This document shows positions 25,011 through 35,351 of a stretch of DNA of 64,000 bases, piece by piece. Every line of letters starts with the position of its first letter. Position 1 is the stretch's first letter. This stretch comes from Dermatophagoides farinae (taxonomy: Eukaryota; Arthropoda; Arachnida; Sarcoptiformes; Pyroglyphidae). Position numbers and translations under genes: made by a program. The stretch lies in the NCBI RefSeq assembly GCF_024713945.1, contig NC_134679.1, positions 4,035,001 through 4,099,000 of the forward strand, in the 5' to 3' direction. The notes under the pieces were generated by a model. The model was not told the DNA's origin. It did not search any database and saw nothing but the letters and a program-made list of their open reading frames with translations.

Positions 25011-28000
25011 ATGGACCATTACACAACAGCAAAAATTCACAAATTGACCGAAGATTCACAAGACATTGAAGTATGCATGATGAACATATAATTAATATTT
25101 GATTTTTGATTTGCACTTTTATCTATAGATTCTATTAATCAAATTTTTTCCATGTTGCAATCCAACTATTTGAAATGAATTTTTTAATTTTTTATCTAGG
25201 ACATACTTTCTCTAAATCCTCGCGTACAAGAATGTGCAACCGTTATTCCTAGTCATCGTACTAAACGAGAAAAATTGCATTGGAAACGTAATTGTAGTCG
25301 TAGTAATTGTGATTGGTCAAAATTGGTCAAAAATTTTGATGATATCAAACCAACTACATTAAGTGAACGTGGTGCACTTCGTGAAGCTGCTCGTTGTCTT
25401 AAATGTGCCGATAGTCCGTGTCAAAAGAGTTGTCCAACTCAATTAGATATCAAGGCATTTATCGGCATGATTGCCACTAGGGTAATGAACATTTTGATAT
25501 ATTTTGATCAATCATTACATAGATCAATCATTTATTTTTTTCAGAATTATTACGGAGCAGCTCAATGTATTTTATCGGACAATCCGCTTGGCCTTACATG
25601 TGGCATGGTATTTACTGTTATTATTAAGCTAGTTTTCCAATTAAAAAAAATTTTTTGTCCTCCTCGACCCTAGGTATGTCCAACATCAAATCTTTGCGTT
25701 GGTGGTTGTAATTTGTATGCCACTGAAGAAGGTCCAATTAATATTTCTGGTCTTCAACATTTCGCTGTGGATGTATTCCGAAAGATGAATGTTCCACAAA
25801 TTCGTGATCCAAGTTTAAAGACTATCAATCAGATGCCTGATGTATTTCGATCTAAAATTGCCTTAATTGGATGTGGTCCATCTAGCATAAGTTGTGCAAC
25901 ATTTTTAGCTCGTCTTGGATATTCAAATCTGACAATTCTAGAGAAAGAAAAAATTCTTGGTGGTTTAAGTGCCACTGAAATACCACAGTATCGTCTTCCA
26001 TATCATGCTGTTCAATTTGAAATTGATTTAATGTGTGACTTAGGCGTGAAAATTTTACCAAATCAATCTTTAGGACGCAACTATACATTGGAATCTCTTC
26101 GTAAACAGGACAAATATGATTGCATATTTTTGGGTCTTGGTTTGCCTCAACCAAAATTAAGTTCTATATTCAATGGTCTCAGTTCTCGTAATGGATTTTA
26201 TACATCGAAAGATTTTCTACCAGCCGTTTCACGAGAATCAAAATCATTAGATTCAATGGAAAATCTTCCCAAACTTTATGGACATGTAATTGTATTGGGA
26301 GCTGGTGATACGGCATTCGATTGTGCAACGGCAGCTATTCGTTGTGGAGCCAAACGAGTATCGCTCGTATTTCGTCGAGGATTTAATAATATTCGTGCTG
26401 TACCCGAAGAAGTTAATCTGGCTATTGAAGAAAAATGTGAACTAATGCCATTCATGTCTCCATATCATATCAAAATGGAATCAGGTCGCATTGTATCAAT
26501 GGAATTTTATCGAACAGAAATCGATGAGGATGGCAATTTTATTGAGGATCGGGAACAATCAATAAAAATCAAATGTCAATTTGTAATATCAGCTTTTGGT
26601 TCAGCATTAACCGATCCGGATGTGATCGAAGCATTATATCCATTAAAAATAAATGAAAAAACTGGATTACCGTTAGTCGATGTTGATGCAATGTCCACAA
26701 GCATTGAATGGGTATTTTGTGGTGGAGATTTGGCCGGAGTTTCCGAAACAACCGTAGAAGCCGTTAATGATGGTAAAACGGCTGCATGGTCTATTCATCG
26801 TTATCTTCAAAGTAAGCATAACAATGATGTTGGCCCTATAGCAAGATTACCACGAATGTATACACCGATCGATTTGGTTGACATTAGCATCGATATTTGT
26901 GGGGTACATTTCCCGAATCCATTTGGTTTGGCAAGTGCCCCACCGACCACCTCTGGTGCAATGATTCGTCGTGCATTTCAAGCAGGCTGGGGATTCGCTT
27001 TAACAAAAACATTTGGTCTGGATAAAGATTTGGTTACAAATGTATCCCCCCGAATTATTCGTGGTTCAACATCTAATCATCTTTATGGGCCACATTTAAG
27101 CTCATTTTTAAACATTGAATTAATAAGCGAAAAAACGGCCGCTTACTGGTGTAAATGTATTTCTGAATTGAAAAAAGATTTTCCAGAAAAAATTATAATC
27201 GCTAGTATAATGGCTAAATATAATCAAGATGATTGGGTTGAATTGACGCGAATGGCAACAGAATCGGGTGCTGATGCATTAGAATTAAATCTAAGCTGTC
27301 CACATGGTATGGGTGAAAGAGGAATGGGATTAGCTTGTGGACAAAATCCTCAAATGGTCGAAGATATTTGCAAATGGGTCAAGTCGATATCAACCGTACC
27401 CGTGTTTGCTAAATTAACTCCGAATGTTACCGAAATTGTTGATATCGCCCGTGCAGCTCAACGTGGAAGAGCTGATGGTGTTACCGTAATAAATACGGTA
27501 TCAAGTTTAATGTGGCTACAAAGCGATGGAAATCCATGGCCCAAAGTAGGAAACGAAGCTCGTACCACATATGGTGGAATGTCCGGAAATGCTGTTAGAC
27601 CAATGGCATTGCGTGCCGTGTCGGCTATCGCCCGTGCTGTGCCTGACTTGACAATTCTAGCCACTGGTGGTATCGATTCGGCAGAATCGGGATTACAATT
27701 TATTTATGCTGGTGCAAGTGCACTTCAAATTTGCAGTGCTGTTCAAAATCAAGATTTCACCGTCATACAGGATTTTATAACTGGATTGAAAACCTTACTT
27801 TATTTAAAAAGTTTAAATAATGAAGAATATGATAAAAAATGGAATTTCCAATCACCACCGACACCGATTCATCAAAAAGGGAAACCGATTCCTGGTAAGC
27901 CTTTTATTGAATCAACATTGAATGCAAATAAAGAAAATACAATCTGTTTAATCAAATTAAAAGTATGTCACAGTTGAGAATGAGAAATTCAACAAAGTTT

Positions 28001-28413
28001 ATTCACGAATCCATTTTATTCATTCGACAGGATTTGATCGGTTATTCACTGCCAAAAATGGGAACTTTTAATCAATTGAATAATAACGAACAAAAAGTGG
28101 CATTAATCAATCAGGTTGGTTTTTTTGCCTAAAATTTCATTATACTAAAAATATTTTTTTTTTCTTTCTATCGTTACAATTTTTTTAGGACATGTGCATC
28201 AATTGTGGGAAATGTTATATGACATGTAATGATTCTGGCTATCAGGCTATCAAATTCGATGCAAATACACATTTGCCAGAAGTAACGGATGATTGTACTG
28301 GTTGCAGTTTATGTTATTCTGTTTGTCCAATTATTGATTGCATTGAAATGGTACCAAAATTAGGACCGCATAAAGTGAAACGTGGTATACCGCCAATAAT
28401 CAATTCGTTTTAA
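25011..28413 (+). CDS. DPYD: Dihydropyrimidine dehydrogenase (NADP+)
   Basis: Six exons, all phase 0: 25011-25070, 25200-25481, 25545-25607, 25674-27962, 28031-28114, 28189-28413; 1000 residues against about 1025 in human. The enzyme reduces uracil and thymine with NADPH, the first step of pyrimidine breakdown, in the cytosol. The N-terminal 4Fe-4S region has [13 protein letters not shown] (Cys 86-98). An FAD/NADPH module with [17 protein letters not shown] and [12 protein letters not shown] follows. The FMN barrel has [19 protein letters not shown] with catalytic Cys near 677. The C-terminal ferredoxin-like domain has [11 protein letters not shown] and [12 protein letters not shown]. The long fourth exon encodes most of the protein; the segment between barrel and last cluster is shorter than in human. 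The start was chosen because [12 protein letters not shown] leads straight into the conserved [11 protein letters not shown] region. Confidence 0.97.
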
Positions 28414-28532
28414 ACATATGGAATGTCAGACATTTTTCTCAGTAAAAAATCATTAAGAAATATAATGTTTTGAATTGATATTTTGAAACTTTGTTTTTCG
28501 TCAAATTTTATGAATGACTAATATAATATCGC

Positions 28533-28538
28533 AATAAA
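28533..28538 (+). promoter_or_regulatory. Possible DPYD poly(A) signal
   Basis: The first AATAAA downstream of the DPYD stop codon, about 120 bases after it. It lies just inside the inverted-repeat arm, so the DPYD 3' end may have been set or replaced by the duplication. Only the hexamer and its position support this. Confidence 0.35.
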
Positions 28539-28750
28539 TTTATTGTTCAATGATTATTGATCGCAAATGAATGTACCTATTAATAATTTGAAGAATGGCG
28601 CTATCAAAATTGCGGTTTGATAATAATTTCACAAAACAGTCTATTGCGCCATCTAGAATTAGTTCACGCAATTAGTAAATTTTGAATTAACATTTGAACC
28701 AGATTTTCAAAATTCGTTTGGAAATTGGTCAAAAAGATTAATTGACCAAT

Positions 28751-28857
28751 TGCGTCGTCCGGGAATCGAACCCGGGCCGCCCGCGAACTTCCGTATCCGC
28801 CGGAAATGATCCTTGAATTGTTGGCAGGCGAGCATTCTACCACTGAACCAACGACGC
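28751..28857 (-). tRNA. tRNA-Gly(GCC): tRNA-Gly(GCC) with a 36-nt intron, inner copy of right arm
   Basis: Mature sequence as in the left-arm genes, with paired acceptor stem, A and B boxes and GCC anticodon. The intron, 28786-28821 on the minus strand, is the 36-nt type starting ACAATTCAAGG; it carries GGATACGG where the others have GGATCCGG. A T5 run downstream (near 28730-28734) serves as likely terminator. Confidence 0.9.
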
Positions 28858-29009
28858 TGTATTATTCAGAATTTATAAATTCAAATTTCGGAAGAACAAT
28901 CTGAAACAATCTGAAACAATCTGAGCCATTTTTGGTCATTAGATAATAACAACCGCTTTAGATGACATTTTCTTTGAATCAACTCTCTGAATATTGCATT
29001 GAAAAAATC

Positions 29010-29198
29010 TCAAGCAATCTCAAAAATCTCAAACATGATGATGAAAATGAAAACAGGTTTTTTTAGAAAAGAGTAAATCATCATAGACATAATAACCATC
29101 AATGCAGCCAAACCACGCAGACTGTCAATGTTCATTGAAAATATCCGGTTTTTCTCAACACATTTTGAATATGAATGTTCTGCGTATATTCTGAACAA
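29010..29198 (-). pseudogene. Possible acyltransferase-3-like N-terminal relic
   Basis: A 62-codon frame between the two right-arm tRNA genes contains IDSLRGLAALMVIMSMMIYSF and a following hydrophobic stretch. This resembles the first membrane helix of acyltransferase-3 / NRF-6-like proteins, where a D.LRGLAAL-type motif opens the domain. In the left arm (near 4595-4680) the same stretch is present, but its frame differs. There is no continuation of the family on either side. I regard it as a captured, decayed exon piece or chance similarity, with low certainty. Confidence 0.25.
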
Positions 29199-29304
29199 TA
29201 AAAAAAAGATAATACCTTTTTATCGATCGAGTGGCATGATCGATTCGTTTGAAAAGTTTAAAGTATAATAAAAGCTTGTTTTGGACAAAAATTTAATGGC
29301 CAAT

Positions 29305-29410
29305 TGCGTCGTCCGGGAATCGAACCCGGGCCGCCCGCGTACTTCCGGATCCGGCGGAAATGAACCACAACTGTTGGCAGGCGAGCATTCTACCACTGAA
29401 CCAACGACGC
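29305..29410 (-). tRNA. tRNA-Gly(GCC): tRNA-Gly(GCC) with a 35-nt intron, outer copy of right arm
   Basis: Same mature tRNA-Gly body as the three other copies. The intron is 29340-29374 on the minus strand, the 35-nt type starting ACAGTTGTGG, ending AAGTA where the others end AAGTT. Acceptor stem, T arm and GCC anticodon are intact. Confidence 0.9.
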
Positions 29411-30026
29411 ACGTAATCGAACATTTTTAATCGACTCTAAACCGTCTTGAACCATTGAATAATAGTATTTGTTTCGGGTACCATTTTGTTCATTATGATT
29501 TTGTGTTAGATCATTTTAAGATGATCTTTGTCTGACTAAGACTTCTTTTTTCCCGATGACTATGGACAGAAAAAACAAGTTTTAAGAGAGTCAACAACGA
29601 CTCCATCTCGTTTATCCATGCGTTTACTGTATGAAATATGGTACTAAAATCATGGTTCATAAAATCTTTGAAGCAATCAGAATTGACATTTTTTAATGAA
29701 TTTTCAATTATTGATTCTTTTTTTTTATTTTTCTTGCAAAACTGATTGTCTTTTCACTATCATTGATGTGGGAAATCCCAACAGATGGTCTAAATATAGT
29801 TATTTAGTAGTAGTTATTGTTAGAACTAAAATAAACTCTCAAAGTACATGATAATGATTTTTCCAATGAATTGAAATCATGTGCATTCATTTTGTTGATC
29901 ATTGAAATTCTAGCTAAATTGTAAACGAAAACAACATATTTTTTCATCATAGAAAATTGATTCGAATGTATGACAGGAACAATTTTCATGTTTATGTTCA
30001 ACTGAATAATTATTGAAAATTTAAAA

Positions 30027-31444
30027 ATGGAAACATCAAAATTTTCTCAATTATTCCATTATTGGTCTCGATTTTCAGTATGGTCAAATTTTTCCAAACA
30101 AATCAAACATCAAAATCTCAAAAATTTTGAAAATCTTCAATCACAAACTATAAGACGAAAATGTTGGCATTTATGGATTTCATTCATTCCATCCATACTA
30201 GTGACTGGATGTTTTGTAATTTTTCTTCTACATAATGATTATTTAAATTATTATCCATTCTGTTTGATGGTGGATTTTTTACCCACCGATGTTCACAAGA
30301 ATTTCAGTCAGGCATTAATAATTTTGGGTACCATTCATATGATGATCATCATTTTAACATTTAATTATCATCAAAAAGATTATGAATTTTTAACAATATT
30401 TTTGATTCAAGATCAAAACAAACAATTTGAGAATGGTGTTGACCATGCTGATAATCGTAATTTCATGCATTTCGAAAAATTCGGTCTAAATCATTGGCAA
30501 TATCAAAAATTCAAAAGATTTCGATCATTATGTTATCAAGCAGTCAGTACGATGATACAATCATTAACTTTTTTTGTTGTCATTATGATTATCTATGACA
30601 TTTTTGATAAAAATTTATTTGAACGTAGTATATTTTGGGTAATTTTCTGGTTTTTCACTGTTATTCTCTGGTTGGCATACGTTTATCCATGTAAGTTGAT
30701 TACAATTGTTTGATTTTATTTTGATTATTACAATATTTATCATTGTTTTAGCTGTTTTTGCAACACCAATTCTTGTCATCATTATTGTTCATTATATTCT
30801 TCTAAAATATTATCAAATAGTTCAAGATTTAGAGCAAACAATCAACACATTAAGGAATAATATTCGAGGATTATTTAAACTTCAATACTATGTCAGATTA
30901 TTAAGAATTAATAGACAATATTCATTATTAAATGCTGAAATTCGTCGTTATAATCAACAGATGCGATCCGTTATCAGTGTATTAATTTCTGGTTATTGTA
31001 TATTCATTTCATATAGTATCTATGTTTTACTTTTTACACAATTACCATTAGTATTTATTATTCCGTTTATTTTATGCACGATGTTCATTACACTTTATTT
31101 AACTACATTAATCTGGTGGTGTTCAAAACTATCAAATATGAATAAACAGATTGGTCGTATGAACAATCGTTTTCTTTCAACAAATTTTATGACTGGAAAA
31201 TATTCCGCTAAATTGATCAAGGTTTGTTTCGTTTTCACAATATACTTTCGAATAATTCTTTTTTTTTTATTAGTTGGAAATGATAAGCCAGAATTTAATT
31301 GGTAAAAATTCAGGATTTAATTTATTGAATGATTCTTCGATAACTTGGAGCACATATGGTTGGGTAAGAATCGTGGATAAATAATATGATTTTATTTTTT
31401 TTTTTTTTTTGATTAATCAGTTTTTTTTGTTGATGATCGAATAA
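30027..31444 (+). CDS. Polytopic membrane protein, possibly chemoreceptor-like
   Basis: Four exons in phase: 30027-30690, 30752-31221, 31274-31363, 31421-31444, giving 415 residues. Hydrophobic spans are near residues 52-70, 92-114, 170-192, 198-222, 224-243 and two in the 310-370 range, about seven in all, with long polar cytoplasmic-type stretches between spans 2-3 and 5-6. Length, number of spans, small C-terminal exons and absence of a signal peptide resemble arthropod gustatory-receptor-type proteins. I see no diagnostic TYhhhhhQF motif at the C-terminus, which here ends GWFFLLMIE. Family assignment is therefore inference. The last exon is only 24 bases and rests on a good acceptor (poly-T then AATCAG). 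The stop lies 77 bases from the converging lipase gene. Confidence 0.6.
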
Positions 31445-31521
31445 TCAGGTTATCTATAGCATAACTACATATTTTTTTTCTCATTTTTTCTCATTGATGA
31501 ATCAACTGATTATTGGTCGTC

Positions 31522-33236
31522 CTATGTTTTATAATGATGATCATGTGCTACTTCACCAAAAAATTCATAAAGCCATTGCAATATGACTGAATTTTGTTCA
31601 GAACCACGATTCGTTCCGACCAGAAAATCTGCATGATTCCATAGCTGATAAGGGATAACATAATCTTTCAACGGTCGAACTATATATAGTATATAGAATT
31701 GTTTTTGTTAATGAAAATTAATAAATAGTATATTATAATATTAAACTGACCACTCAATTGACTTCTTAAAATATCAACATCATCCGGATCGGCTAGCCAA
31801 TCATTTATACCGGAAATAAGCATAATATTTTCCGAATCAATTTTAGATAAATTATAGATTGGTGGAATATCTGTTCCGTATCGTGAGAGATTCTCTTCGA
31901 CACCATAATCATAGTAACTGAAAGTATTGTAAACAACTCGTTGTGCCCAATGTGCAAATGCAGCCATCGATGTTTCATCGGGAAAATGTCCTGCTGAGAA
32001 TGGTATAATATGCTAAAAAAAAAATATATTCAATTAGAATTTCAATATCAAGAAAGTGTTGAAAATTACCGGTGCTAGATTAGGATAATCAAATCCATTG
32101 ATGATGAACACAATTAATGCACATAATGGTTTGAACAATGAATTTCCACAGATAAATGTTGCAAATAATTGATCGACTAGAGCCCAAATTTGGCTTGGTA
32201 GACCAAAAAATGGTAAACTAGCTTTCCTAATATAAAAAGATTTCAAACCAATTAATTAAAAAGAATTCGATATAAAGAAATAATGGAAACCCACTCAAAA
32301 AATTTGATAAGTGCCGGTGTATAAGCTCCCAACAATAAAACTGGTGATCGTATATGATAAACATGAGTAACCGGTGCCATCAGAATAATAGGTTTTAAAT
32401 ATTTAGAATATTCAGGTTTTTCCGTTAATAGTTGCAAAATTGATGTTGTACCCATTGAATGTCCTATATAAGTCAAATGTGCTAATAATACAAGCATTTT
32501 GGTTGATTATGAAATATTTTCCGTTCATTTACTTACATTTTCCAGTGTAATTGAGTACATAATTTATTTGTGTTGGTGTATCATAATGAGAAAAATGATC
32601 AATATTAAATGACCAATATTCACGATCTAATAATTGAAATCAAATAAAAACATATTGATTGGCATTTTTCAGGTTTTTTTTTCTTACCAATTTTTTGATT
32701 CAATACAATATGACCATCTGAATATCGATTGCCACGAAAATTGCCTAACATTCAATTAAAACATAAAACATAAAATTAACACTAACATAAAATCACCAAC
32801 CTAGCCAAACATCATATCCACAGGATGCTAAAATATAAGCTATGCTTGTTCCGGCAGAATTTCTATCCAATCCGGTACAATTCAATGAACGTAATGTTTT
32901 TAGATCCAAAAATTGTCCACCTTCGATCAATGCTTCATGATCAGAGAAAATAAAATAATCACCATTACCACAGAGACCGTGTTGTATCAATATCGGTTGT
33001 AATGGACGTTTATGTTTCATGTATGGATTGATCAGACGAAACATTGTCAATATATAACCATCTTCGGTAATCATTCGATGAGTTTCCGATTGAAATCCAC
33101 GAGATTCAATTAATTCACTTGTATTACGAAAAATATCCGGATTATCACTATAAAGTTCAAATGTTGAACCACCATTGATTAATGTTGGAAGGCCAAAAAT
33201 GACCAATACCACTAAAATGACAACGTTGTTCGTCAT
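31522..33236 (-). CDS. Acid lipase (lysosomal/gastric lipase family)
   Basis: Seven coding exons in phase: 33236-32801, 32744-32688, 32626-32537, 32481-32295, 32226-32070, 32012-31751, 31679-31522; 448 residues. The family hydrolyses triglycerides and cholesteryl esters at acid pH, secreted or lysosomal. MTNNVVILVVLVIFG is a signal peptide. The lid/N-terminal cap region follows, then ILIQHGLCGNGD (oxyanion side), NFRGNRYS and the nucleophile elbow GHSMG with Ser203. Asp384 (DWLADP) and His412 (NHADF) complete the triad, so the enzyme should be active. A good acceptor lies just upstream of the start codon (near 33252), implying a 5' UTR exon; an earlier in-frame Met would use intron sequence. 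The gene is followed head-to-tail by the esterase-like gene, 160 bases away. Confidence 0.92.
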
Positions 33237-33396
33237 AGTATAGATGCAACTAAAATAACAAAAAATTTGATTGAATAAAATTTTTATCATTTATTTCAAA
33301 CTTTTTCGATAAAATGAAATTTTTTTTTTTTGAATTTTAAAGCGGTTCTGATTAATTCATGACCAGCATTCATACAGTTTATTTATTTATAATATA

Positions 33397-35172
33397 CTAT
33401 TGAAATGATTCTCGCCTGCATGTCAAATTCCGATTATCGTCATTGTTGGTCATTAAATATTTTGCCCATACTTTATGACATTGATCTTGTTTCCAATTTG
33501 TTTCGAATTTCCAAACACCGTCTATGAATTGTGAATAAGGCATGTGCAATGAATTGGTTTCATTCCATGTCCATGGTAACCATTTTTTAATATTTGGACG
33601 ACCATGATGAACAAAATGGCCAATAGTTTTCATGAATTTTTTCGAGATTTTTTGATCATTTTCATCAAATTCATTGGATGCCATGAACGGAATGCCAAAC
33701 ATCATAAGAACATCAGTTCCATGACAGGCACCCATCCATTCCAAACATGGTGCAAAACGATTTGGACGAGATTTTTGTGACCAGACATATTGATATAATT
33801 GAGCAGGATTTTGTCGTTTTTCGATTAGTTTTTCGGCAAACAATGTCATCGGACAGGAAACATAGAAATCTCCAATAGATTGGCCGATTGTTTTGAAATT
33901 CCTTAGCACATTGGAATCAGATAGATAACATTTGGCAATATCATCTCCGTTCACTTTGTTATGATTACAACCACGAGGTGGCACTAGCTTTGTAGTTAAT
34001 TGTACCATTTGTTCAATAGCTTCATTCCATGATAATTGTTGATCAGAAATAAATTGCTGAAATAGTTTATCATTCATCATCGGTAAAACTTGACTTCCTT
34101 CATCATCAGTCGAGCCAATCATGATTACCATTTTTGATGTATCAATCTGATCGATTGCTTCGGATAGTGTATCGAATGGAAAAAGGTCATCTGTTTGGTC
34201 CATGACAATTTCTGGTCCAGTGGATACTGGACCAAATGGATTGATTAGTTGTAAAATTTTATCAATTGAAGCTTGCTTCAAGCATTTCAAAGTTTTCTCT
34301 GTCCATTCATGACCACAAGAAATCGTCGAAGCCATTTGAGCCCACATTTGAGCTACATTCATATTACAAGCAGAACGAGCCGATATCAATTGTGTATATA
34401 CTGATCCTGACATCATGATAGCTTGTTGAAACAATCTTCGACTTTTAGGCGACATAAGATGAAGTCCAACTGAAGTAGCACCTGAATCGAATCCTGCAAT
34501 GGTAACGTGTTTTGAATCACCTTGAAAATATTCAATATGTTCTTGTATCCATTCCAGGGCTAATAATTGATCCCAAATACCAGCATTGGTTTGTGTCTTT
34601 AATGTTTGATTCTGATGACCAATATACATGAAACCGAATGCATCTAATCGATAATTAACAGTAACAACAACAATATCTTCACGTGCTGCAAGTTGCTGCC
34701 CTTGATACAATAAACGAGCTGTTGTATCAGATATGAATGATCCACCATGGAACCAAACAAGCACTGGTTTTAATGTAAATGATGATTCGTTCGTGACATT
34801 ACGAACCCAAACATTTAATTGAAGACAATTTTCGCTCATACGTGCCATTTGTTTTTGTTCTGCTGTCATTTCCGATTTAAACATTTCAATAAAACCCGAT
34901 TGCTGTGGACAAAATCTTGCTGGTCTTGTTGCATCGATTTTCACTTTTGTTGTATCCAATTTCCATGCTGGTGTTGGTCGTTGAAATCGTTTTGCATGTC
35001 CATATGTGATACCAGTGAATTGATCAACCAAAACAGTGTTTGAACCAATTTGAACAGGATTTTGTTTGCCTACAATAATGTTCGTTGGTGTTCGAATCTC
35101 CGGATATACGTTTGATTCCGCCAAACATGATGAACAGGTAACTAGAATGATTAAAAAAATCCTCGAAAACAT
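33397..35172 (-). CDS. Carboxylesterase-like protein with Asp in place of the nucleophile Ser
   Basis: Single-exon frame of 591 residues, normal length for the type-B carboxylesterase/cholinesterase family. The signal peptide is MFSRIFLIILVTCSSCLAES. Family landmarks are SENCLQLNVWV (112-123), VWFHGGSF (oxyanion hole, 139-146), NYRLDAFGF and HIEYFQGDSKHVTIAG. At the elbow, where GESAG is expected, the protein reads GFDSG, so residue 229 (codon 34486-34488) is Asp. The acidic member (DDEGS, Glu358) and His484 (ACHGTD) are kept. No membrane anchor is visible at the C-terminus, so it should be secreted. Non-catalytic cholinesterase-like proteins act as adhesion or binding molecules in other animals; that role here is inference. 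A neighbouring Ser230 is out of register for the family. Confidence 0.92.
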   Translation of the reverse strand: MFSRIFLIILVTCSSCLAESNVYPEIRTPTNIIVGKQNPVQIGSNTVLVDQFTGITYGHAKRFQRPTPAWKLDTTKVKIDATRPARFCPQQSGFIEMFKSEMTAEQKQMARMSENCLQLNVWVRNVTNESSFTLKPVLVWFHGGSFISDTTARLLYQGQQLAAREDIVVVTVNYRLDAFGFMYIGHQNQTLKTQTNAGIWDQLLALEWIQEHIEYFQGDSKHVTIAGFDSGATSVGLHLMSPKSRRLFQQAIMMSGSVYTQLISARSACNMNVAQMWAQMASTISCGHEWTEKTLKCLKQASIDKILQLINPFGPVSTGPEIVMDQTDDLFPFDTLSEAIDQIDTSKMVIMIGSTDDEGSQVLPMMNDKLFQQFISDQQLSWNEAIEQMVQLTTKLVPPRGCNHNKVNGDDIAKCYLSDSNVLRNFKTIGQSIGDFYVSCPMTLFAEKLIEKRQNPAQLYQYVWSQKSRPNRFAPCLEWMGACHGTDVLMMFGIPFMASNEFDENDQKISKKFMKTIGHFVHHGRPNIKKWLPWTWNETNSLHMPYSQFIDGVWKFETNWKQDQCHKVWAKYLMTNNDDNRNLTCRRESFQ

Positions 35173-35351
35173 AATGATGATGATGGTGATGAAACTGAAA
35201 ATTTAGAAATGAAAATAAAAAATCAATTTGTAAACAAATTCACATCATCCAGAAATTCACCTTTTACGTATGAGGGTAAAAATGGAATTGATTATAATTG
35301 CAAAATTTTTATTATTTTTCATTTCAAAGTATATAGAGACGAAGAAACAAA

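Larger units (their letters stand above)
28517..29766 (-). repeat. Right arm of the 23-kb-spaced inverted repeat
   Basis: Reverse-complement partner of 3958-5190. It begins about 100 bases after the DPYD stop and ends about 260 bases before the next gene. Order and spacing of the two tRNA-Gly genes are kept. Differences from the left arm are scattered single changes and small indels, including extra repeats of a TTTCAGATTG word near 28905-28922 and an altered segment near 29125. Confidence 0.9.
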
